A stretch of 39,262 nt of DNA from Pseudobdellovibrionaceae bacterium (GTDB lineage: Bacteria; Bdellovibrionota; Bdellovibrionia; Bdellovibrionales; UBA1609), in contig JANXMF010000243.1 in the NCBI GenBank assembly GCA_025354795.1, positions 1 to 39,262 of the forward strand. Direction: 5' to 3'. Positions 33,893 to 39,262 of this stretch are shown here, in pieces; position 1 is the first letter of the stretch; each line of letters opens with the position of its first letter. The notes under the pieces are model-generated. The model made no database searches. It saw nothing but the letters and a program-made list of their open reading frames with translations, and had not been told where the DNA came from. The translations under genes were made by a program, and so were the position numbers.

Positions 33893-34258
33893 ATGACTTT
33901 AGAAACCGGTTGTTTCTGCTGGTTTGATTTCGGCACCACGGACGCCAACAAGGCGATGGCTTTTTATAATACCGTATTGGGTTGGACCTTTGAATCCATG
34001 GGCACCGAATATTGGATGATCAAAGTGGGCAAAGACACCATCGGCGGAATACGCAAAGAAAGCACCACAACATTCAAGCCCGCCGAAGGCTTCCAAGCCT
34101 ACTTCATCGTGCCTTCGTGCAAAGAAGCCCGTTCCGTCGTCACTAAAGCGGGCGGCAAACTCCAGGGCGAAACCGTCGCCATCGGTGAACACGGTCACTT
34201 CCAACTGTTTCACGATCTCGACGGCAACCGACTTTCACTCTGGTCGCAAAAGCCTTAA
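33893..34258 (+). CDS. VOC (glyoxalase/bleomycin-resistance fold) protein
   Basis: A 121-aa single-domain protein of the vicinal oxygen chelate superfamily. ATG 33893 is chosen because AAGGAGG lies at 33881-33887; the longer frame from 33836 runs through the helicase 3' hairpin. It opens with CFCWFDFGTTDANKAMAFYNTVLGWTF (seen as separate short motifs FDFGTTD and AFYNTVLGW) and ends HFQLFHDLDGNRLSLW, both typical of the 27-kDa-antigen/CFP30B-like VOC group. Substrate is unknown for this subgroup. Its stop overlaps the next gene's ATG by one base (TAATG), so it is coupled to the potassium channel gene. Confidence 0.88.
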   Translation: MTLETGCFCWFDFGTTDANKAMAFYNTVLGWTFESMGTEYWMIKVGKDTIGGIRKESTTTFKPAEGFQAYFIVPSCKEARSVVTKAGGKLQGETVAIGEHGHFQLFHDLDGNRLSLWSQKP

Positions 34259-35106
34259 TGAAGAAAGTCCACGAAAATAAGTCGCTGAATGCCCGGCGAT
34301 TGGGCGTTGAGGAAAAGTGGTGGACCGATCTCTACCACCGCCTTTTACGCCAAAGCGGGCCGCGGTTCTTCGCGGCCTTTCTTTTAGTTTTCCTTGGCAT
34401 CAACACCTTGTTCGCCGCTCTTTACGCGGCGTTCCCCCATTCGATTGCCAATGCCGGGAACCACGACTTTTTCTCTTGCTTCGCGTTTAGCGTGCAGACA
34501 CTTTCCACTATCGGCTATGGATATTTTTATCCGCTAACGGCCACCGCACACGCACTCGTCACCGTGGAATCCGCCACTGGCATGTTTTTCAACGCCGTCC
34601 TCACCGGTCTGGTGTTTGCCAAGTTCGCGCGGCCCTCGGCCCGCATCGTGTTTTCCAATCATGCACTTTACACCGCTCAAAACGGCCAGCCGATTCTCAC
34701 TCTGCGCTTAGGAAATATGCGCACCAACCGCGTATTCGAAGGCAAAGCCAAATTGCATTTGCTGCGCGATGAAGTCTCCAGCGAAGGCGAACGCCTGCGC
34801 CGAATCTTCGACCTCGCACTCGTGCGCCATGAGACGCCGGTGTTTGCGCTGTCGTGGACGCTGATTCACCCGATCACTGAACAAAGTCCATTGTGGGGAG
34901 TGAATCCCGAAGAATTTCATGAGAAGGGCTGGGACCTGATCGTCACTTTCGTGGGCATAGACCAAGACATGGCGCAAACGATCACAGCCAGCAAAACTTA
35001 TTCCGGCGCGCACGTCGTCCGAGCCCGTAAATTCGTGGACATGATTCACCTCGATGAGGGTGTGCGTGTAATTGATTTTTCGAAGCTCCATCAGATTGAA
35101 AATTGA
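34258..35106 (+). CDS. Inward-rectifier potassium channel (KirBac-like)
   Basis: A 282-aa inner-membrane K+ channel of the Kir family, working as a tetramer. TM1 spans about 36-60. The pore loop and selectivity filter SVQTLSTIGYGYFYP has T84-I85-G86-Y87-G88. TM2 spans about 100-125. The cytoplasmic Kir immunoglobulin-like domain (about 130-280) shows the family block GQPILTLRLGNMRTNRVFEGKA in short stretches. The residue after GYG is Tyr, not the Asp seen in many KirBac channels. The ATG overlaps the VOC stop by one base. In-cell role is probably potassium or membrane-potential homeostasis. Confidence 0.93.
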   Translation: MKKVHENKSLNARRLGVEEKWWTDLYHRLLRQSGPRFFAAFLLVFLGINTLFAALYAAFPHSIANAGNHDFFSCFAFSVQTLSTIGYGYFYPLTATAHALVTVESATGMFFNAVLTGLVFAKFARPSARIVFSNHALYTAQNGQPILTLRLGNMRTNRVFEGKAKLHLLRDEVSSEGERLRRIFDLALVRHETPVFALSWTLIHPITEQSPLWGVNPEEFHEKGWDLIVTFVGIDQDMAQTITASKTYSGAHVVRARKFVDMIHLDEGVRVIDFSKLHQIEN

Positions 35107-35353
35107 GAGACGAAGTTGGCGGTGGCGTGTGGCAAATGGCGTGTAACTAAGCCTATGACCGGAGCAAAATTTGCAATTTTCGGCAAAAAGCGTTATTTTC
35201 GCCAGTAGCAAAAACCCACTATCTATAATTCATCCGCTCAGAGTGCCGCTCTAAAGCGCTCGAATGGCTCAGCAATCACTGTCTAATCGTTAGGCAGGCC
35301 TGGTGACACTCTCAGGCGTCCACCCGGCATAAGGATTGCTACGTAACTGGTGA

Positions 35354-38212
35354 ATGAAAAAGCGTGAGTTTCGCAAATATCTTAACTTGCTGATGGCAAT
35401 GTGCATATGGACTACGTCCATAGCCACTGCGGCACCGCCAACCAATAACGGGCCGGGTAAACCTCCGACAGGGGCCTCTAGCGATCCCAAGCCAGGCGAT
35501 CTCTATCCGGGTGGGGTCTCCACTGATCACCCACAAGTGTATTATGAACCGTCACCTCACAATTCGGCGGAGGTCGATCGAACCGCCGACGGATATCTCC
35601 GCGTGTGGTCCTTTAGCGCCCCTGCTGACGGCAAAAAATCGCGAATCCTTTACGGCCATATTCAGGCCGATGGCACAGTCAAATGGACCAATGATGGGCT
35701 GCAACAGGATCTGCTCGATAAGCTGGTTGAGATCCAACGATATCGTCCCTCAAATTTACAGAAGACCTTAGATTGGGATGGCCAGAAGTCCGGTACGGTC
35801 GCCGAAGTTGTCCGAAGGTACACAGGTGGAGGCAAAATAGACCTTGGGGCGATCCGCCAAAAAACCGTCGTTCAAGGCGGTCAAGTCGCCTCGAACTCGA
35901 TCTCCTTTTTTATCGCAATGGGGGTGGTCGCCGCGATCACCATTATGATCGACAACCCCAATGACCCCGTTGCCCTTGAAAACTACGCAGCCTCCCTCAC
36001 CGATCCCGTCGGCTGGATGATGTTGATTGGTTTCATGGCTGCGGCCACACCGTTTCTTAGAAAAGTAGGAGCCTTCACCAGTGGCAAAGCGATCATCCGT
36101 TCGTTACCGTGGTTTGTCGCTTCAATGTTGGCGGGAACCCTGGCTCAAGGCGTGATGACTTATGCCGCAGACCCAGACGTCATGCGCTGTGTTGGTCTTC
36201 ATACCCATATCATCTCAAGTCAGAATCGCGACATGGCCTCGTGCGACCGTGCTTATGACAAATTTTTAATGGAAGAAGTCACCGCCAACTTCTTGCCATC
36301 CTTTGCCACGGCAATTTTGGCCAGTGGAATTTATGTCGGCGCAGAAGGCTTCATGTGGGTCACCGGTCTATCCGCAGCCATTCGCGCCATGGCGGTCAGA
36401 ATAGGCTTCAGAGGCGGATGGGCCACCATGCTCGTGTCTACGGGACTTTTTGTAGGCGCATATTTGACCGCGCAAAAGGGCTTAAAGGTTGACCAGTGGA
36501 TGCACGAGTACTTACTTGCTGGGCACAACCTCAGCAGCAGCCCCTACGGCGCCACGATTCCCGAAAGTGAATCCAGGCTGTACAAGGTTTGGGCGGATAT
36601 TAAGAAAAGATCTTGGGTTGATTTCCCCGCTGAAGACGTCCATAAAATTTGCGAAATCTTTGATCCCTCTTCTGGAGTTTCAGGCAACTTCAGTTGCGGC
36701 ACTCCCGTGGATTTCGCAGGCACAATGGAACGCTACGCCACTATGCAAAGCAAGTGGCGCCAGTTAAAATTCGTTCCGACCTATTCGGCTCATCGCAAAT
36801 GGATCAAACGAGTGGGCGAGTATCACGAAATCCTTGATGCCGCTGGTGAAGCCTACGTCAAATTCGCCGAGCGCATTCAGTATGAATTGCAGAATCCCGG
36901 TCTTACTATCGCGGATGCGCGCGGATTTAATGCAACCATGATTCAAAACCTGGCCGATGAACACACTCCAGGCCACGTCTATCCTGGAGACTCAGGCGCG
37001 CCCGCCTACGTCGTGCAGGGAGATCCGCTGTTTGCGAAGAGTTTTGCGAACACATGGTCGCAAGTACAGACGTCTAACTTCTATGAATTTATCGTGGCCA
37101 GCATGGCCTGTGGTCCGGAAGTTGAAGGCTACGGCCCCTCGAAAACTTTACTGGACAGGGCAGGACAATTCCTTAGCGATTGGCTACCTCTTGGGCCGAC
37201 GAATCCCACCACCTTGATTGACCATCGCCCCGGTGTCTCACTTAAATTCTATCCTCCGCGGATCACCAACCCACTCGAGGGAACCCGCGACACTTTCTGC
37301 AATGGCCTAATGATGGTGCCCGAGTCTTCCCAGCTCAGTTCTATCTATCCGATTATGTCTATTAGCTTTGAGACTATAGGTACGCGTATGCGCCAACGGA
37401 ACTATAAAAACCTGTTCGAATACATTAAGAACAACGTTCGGGCGTCCGTGCTCACCAAAGATACCAATCAGCTTGCGAAGTGGTGGAATAGCACAGTGAC
37501 GCCTCAGGTTCTGGAAAGAGAAAACCAGCTCTACACGGAATACGCCGAAATGCTGAATTCCACTTACCGACCGGCCCTCGCCAATCCCGACTATTACTAC
37601 TGTGATCCTGGCACTACTCACCCTGAATTTGCGCCTTACCTGAAGCAACTCGCGCCGCTATCCGCCAAGGCCTGTGCGGCCAACGGCACTCGTCACCTTG
37701 CCTTTGGAATCATTGCTTCGATTGGGGATGAGATGCGACTTTACACGGCGATGCTCGTTGATCTCTACAAGTCCACCCATCCGGGCGACGATGGTCAAAA
37801 GGTTCTCGAGGCCGGCAAAAGTATGCTCCACGCTTTTAGTCAGTTTGGTCGCAAACTTTCGATTGTGGAACCCCTCAAACGCGGCGATATCAGAGTGCCT
37901 CTGAACGCCATGAGCCTCTCCTACAACACTTTAGCAGCACTCACTCTTCCTCCACCGCCTCAGCCACCCACACCGTCCCCAACCCCAGCGCCTGCCGTTC
38001 CAGACACTCACGAAGCTTTCGTGGCTCGGCGACTGCTGTACCATATCGACTTACTGATGGTTGAGAGCTTGAACTACCTTAAGGTTCTCGCAGAAATGAA
38101 TCCTGTAAGAGTCAGGGCTGACGCAGAAGAAGACCTGCTGGCACCGATTCCACCAGCTCGTCCGGCCTCGATGCCGCCAGCCGGATGGTTCGATCCATTG
38201 GCGACTGAGTAG
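35354..38212 (+). CDS. Large exported protein with a membrane block, function unknown
   Basis: A 952-aa protein I do not recognise. A signal peptide (residues 1-26, ending SIATA) is followed by a Gly/Pro-rich linker and a region of about 130 residues with GDLYPGGV and WSFSAPADGK. Residues about 178-370 contain five hydrophobic segments (near 178-196, 215-236, 248-270, 305-330, 346-366), and about 580 further residues form a soluble domain with several cysteines (for example MRCVGLH, SCDRAYD, FSCGTPV, YYCDPGT). A Pro-rich spacer (PPPPQPPTPSPTPAPAVP) precedes the last 75 residues. ATG 35354 has only a weak ribosome site. The 247-nt upstream gap shows no gene. The downstream 207-aa secreted protein is on the same strand. 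Confidence 0.82.
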   Translation: MKKREFRKYLNLLMAMCIWTTSIATAAPPTNNGPGKPPTGASSDPKPGDLYPGGVSTDHPQVYYEPSPHNSAEVDRTADGYLRVWSFSAPADGKKSRILYGHIQADGTVKWTNDGLQQDLLDKLVEIQRYRPSNLQKTLDWDGQKSGTVAEVVRRYTGGGKIDLGAIRQKTVVQGGQVASNSISFFIAMGVVAAITIMIDNPNDPVALENYAASLTDPVGWMMLIGFMAAATPFLRKVGAFTSGKAIIRSLPWFVASMLAGTLAQGVMTYAADPDVMRCVGLHTHIISSQNRDMASCDRAYDKFLMEEVTANFLPSFATAILASGIYVGAEGFMWVTGLSAAIRAMAVRIGFRGGWATMLVSTGLFVGAYLTAQKGLKVDQWMHEYLLAGHNLSSSPYGATIPESESRLYKVWADIKKRSWVDFPAEDVHKICEIFDPSSGVSGNFSCGTPVDFAGTMERYATMQSKWRQLKFVPTYSAHRKWIKRVGEYHEILDAAGEAYVKFAERIQYELQNPGLTIADARGFNATMIQNLADEHTPGHVYPGDSGAPAYVVQGDPLFAKSFANTWSQVQTSNFYEFIVASMACGPEVEGYGPSKTLLDRAGQFLSDWLPLGPTNPTTLIDHRPGVSLKFYPPRITNPLEGTRDTFCNGLMMVPESSQLSSIYPIMSISFETIGTRMRQRNYKNLFEYIKNNVRASVLTKDTNQLAKWWNSTVTPQVLERENQLYTEYAEMLNSTYRPALANPDYYYCDPGTTHPEFAPYLKQLAPLSAKACAANGTRHLAFGIIASIGDEMRLYTAMLVDLYKSTHPGDDGQKVLEAGKSMLHAFSQFGRKLSIVEPLKRGDIRVPLNAMSLSYNTLAALTLPPPPQPPTPSPTPAPAVPDTHEAFVARRLLYHIDLLMVESLNYLKVLAEMNPVRVRADAEEDLLAPIPPARPASMPPAGWFDPLATE

Positions 38213-38213
38213 G

Positions 38214-38238
38214 GGCCTTAGAAATATTTCCAAAGGCC
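38214..38238 (+). terminator. Weak hairpin after the 952-aa gene
   Basis: GGCCTT (38214-38219) with AAGGCC (38233-38238), 13-base loop, followed by TTAGTTTTC. The stem is short and the U-run broken, so it is a weak intrinsic terminator at best. Confidence 0.35.
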
Positions 38239-38302
38239 TTAGTTTTCAGGGTTCATTTTACAAGGTCTATTCTCCAATGAACGTTCTTGGGTTAGGAACT
38301 AA

Positions 38303-38366
38303 GGGAAAGATGGAACGACGTTTTGCGCCTGAGTTAGTGTTTCTAGTGCCAATTTTCCGCTTTCCC
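38303..38366 (+). other. Extended stem in the gap before the 207-aa gene
   Basis: GGGAAAG (38303-38309) pairs exactly with CTTTCCC (38360-38366), and GGAA (38312-38315) with TTCC (38355-38358), enclosing about 39 nt. It lies in the 280-nt gap between the 952-aa and 207-aa genes and could be a structured leader or small RNA. The pairing is read by eye only. Confidence 0.3.
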
Positions 38367-38423
38367 AAGGCTCATATGCGGTAAAGGTTAGGAGCGGCAA
38401 TGGCATAGGACTTGCTAAGTTAG

Positions 38424-38429
38424 AAGGAG
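38424..38429 (+). promoter_or_regulatory. Upstream one of two ribosome sites for the 207-aa gene
   Basis: AAGGAG, nine bases before an in-frame ATG at 38439. It would add 18 residues to the N-terminus. The second site, GGAGGG at 38480-38485, is seven bases before ATG 38493. Confidence 0.4.
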
Positions 38430-38492
38430 TTTAAGACGATGTCACATTGTAGGATTAAAGGTCAATTATTTCATTCATTGGAGGGTAATACA

Positions 38493-39116
38493 ATGAACCG
38501 CACAGCTACCGGAATTAATCGCACAGCTACTAAATTTGGTTTATTGAGTGTAGCGTTCATGCTCTCCCTTTCCGCTTACGGAGCTGGAGTCGCAGAAGGA
38601 CGTGTCGCCGAACCACCACGCTCTGAACCAGGACGTGTTGGAGAAGGTCCTCGCGGTTCCGCGCCCTTCACACTGAAGTCACCAACTTCCACCCCTATAC
38701 TGGACGGTATTATAACTAGAAATGCCCCGGCTCCTCCCGCCAGTCCGTTTAAACCAGCTCCTCCGACTACACCGAATTCTCAGAGCCCAGGTAGCTGCCC
38801 GGTGGTTACAGCCGCCGACCTGGCTATGGGAACCGACGCTTTGCCTGAAGAAATCGCTCGCTATGTTGCAGCTGACGAACTCAGCAACGGAAATTGCGAA
38901 GAGCCGCTGGTGAAAACTAATCCGAATATCCGTCAGATTATTTTCTCGATGCTGAGAGGCGCTCGTGATCATCATAGCTTGAGCGACCTGTCCGCCTCCC
39001 TGGCAAAGGTCAAGAAGGGTTGGACTTTTGCGCAAGCTTCCAAGGCTCTTACCCAAATCGCCGAAACCTGTGGATGGGTTAAAATCAATGGCATTGTTCC
39101 CGCCGGAGCCGGATAG
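38493..39116 (+). CDS. Small secreted protein, function unknown
   Basis: A 207-aa exported protein. ATG 38493 with GGAGGG seven bases upstream gives a good signal peptide (KFGLLSVAFMLSLSAYGAG, cleavage near residue 31). An in-frame ATG at 38439, also with a ribosome site, would add 18 residues and bury the signal. The mature N-terminus is low-complexity (VAEGRVAEPPRSEPGRVGEG) and then Pro/Ser/Thr-rich. The C-terminal 100 residues form a helical domain with three cysteines (SCPV, GNCEEP, ETCGW). A short repeat NRTATG/NRTATK opens the protein. I recognise no family. It follows the 952-aa gene on the same strand. Confidence 0.7.
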   Translation: MNRTATGINRTATKFGLLSVAFMLSLSAYGAGVAEGRVAEPPRSEPGRVGEGPRGSAPFTLKSPTSTPILDGIITRNAPAPPASPFKPAPPTTPNSQSPGSCPVVTAADLAMGTDALPEEIARYVAADELSNGNCEEPLVKTNPNIRQIIFSMLRGARDHHSLSDLSASLAKVKKGWTFAQASKALTQIAETCGWVKINGIVPAGAG

Positions 39117-39139
39117 ACGCAAACTAGGGTGTAGAAATC

Positions 39140-39160
39140 CGCTCCCCAGCGCTGGGAGCG
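39140..39160 (+). terminator. GC-rich hairpin after the last gene
   Basis: CGCTCCC (39140-39146), seven-base loop, GGGAGCG (39154-39160), 24 bases after the stop of the 207-aa gene. No U-tract follows. The remaining bases to the window end (39161-39262) contain an open frame from an ATG at 39162 (MSLELVPPNAP...) that runs off the edge. It could be a new gene start, but there is no good ribosome site and too little to judge. Confidence 0.4.
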
Positions 39161-39262
39161 TATGTCCCTGGAATTGGTACCGCCGAATGCGCCCGCTATC
39201 GGAGTACCTTGCGCCACCAGTGCGGATTATGCATCGCAAGTTCAGGTGCTGAAAGCCGGGAA

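Noticed and set aside
35107-35353. The 247-nt gap before the 952-aa gene as a possible riboswitch, tRNA or small gene.
   Set aside because: I found only a short frame, a bulged stem (near 35180-35201) and a lone TATAAT-like stretch without a -35; no known RNA motif is visible.
38679-39239. A 186-codon minus-strand open frame opposite the 207-aa gene.
   Set aside because: The plus-strand gene has two ribosome sites and a signal peptide; the antisense frame has neither.
1-39262. Mobile element or prophage boundaries.
   Set aside because: No transposase, integrase, phage structural gene, terminal inverted repeat or target duplication was seen. The mazF relic is the only sign of a formerly mobile-type module.

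Overview
The window is a densely packed, mid-GC (mid-50s percent by eye) Gram-negative chromosomal segment with about 34 protein genes and no tRNA, rRNA, CRISPR array or intact insertion sequence that I could see. The gene repertoire suggests a Bdellovibrionota/Oligoflexia-like or other deltaproteobacterial-grade bacterium: GTP-dependent PEP carboxykinase, ETF-ubiquinone oxidoreductase, a QEGLA-family metalloprotein, lone HNH nuclease, many small lipoproteins and large secreted proteins of unknown function, plus outer-membrane and LPS genes. That placement is an inference from family content and not from a marker gene.

Layout. 1-2456 (+): end of a DHA2-type MFS exporter, an RlmL-like rRNA methyltransferase and a small membrane protein, joined by ATGA overlaps. 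2532-4356: a Gly/Lys-tailed small protein (-) divergent from a secreted phospholipase C/acid phosphatase-family enzyme (+). 4482-6786 (+): pckG and a hotdog thioesterase-like gene, ending tail-to-tail in an NMO/2-nitropropane dioxygenase gene that is coupled to a lipoprotein gene (-). 8222-10462: a membrane-anchored protein (-), then a secreted protein overlapping metF (+). 10611-12710 (-): an outer-membrane barrel candidate coupled to a QEGLA/DUF1704 putative metallopeptidase. 12887-17883 (+): a large subtilase lipoprotein and a secreted 545-aa protein. 18118-19417 (-): HNH nuclease and a lipoprotein. 19516-22644 (-): an envelope glycan cluster (GT9 heptosyltransferase, GT22 mannosyltransferase-like, PAP2 phosphatase), preceded by an FHA/coiled-coil membrane protein (22724-24076). 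24214-28910 (+): cysteine-patterned lipoprotein, terminator, patatin, ppk1 and ppx (polyphosphate synthesis and breakdown in one run). 28855-29259 (-): a short degenerate alpha/beta-hydrolase-like gene. 29364-31364 (+): ETF-QO and a HIT protein. 31431-31741: a frameshifted, 5'-eroded mazF toxin remnant. 31808-35106 (+): UvrD/Rep helicase, VOC protein, Kir-type potassium channel. 35354-39116 (+): a 952-aa secreted/polytopic protein and a 207-aa secreted protein, both unrecognised.

How genes work together: most sit in short translationally coupled runs. The clearest functional groups are polyphosphate turnover (ppk1-ppx), envelope glycan assembly (GT9-GT22-PAP2), and fatty-acid/amino-acid electron input (ETF-QO) with gluconeogenesis (pckG), which fits an amino-acid or lipid-fed lifestyle. 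The most notable oddities are the mazF relic, the ETF-QO lacking one of four cluster cysteines, three genes whose best promoter places the transcript start at or within about three bases of the start codon, the QEGLA peptidase/outer-membrane pair, and the unexplained 952-aa/207-aa secreted locus at the right end. I did not find a convincing, fully novel multi-gene system; these are the best leads.
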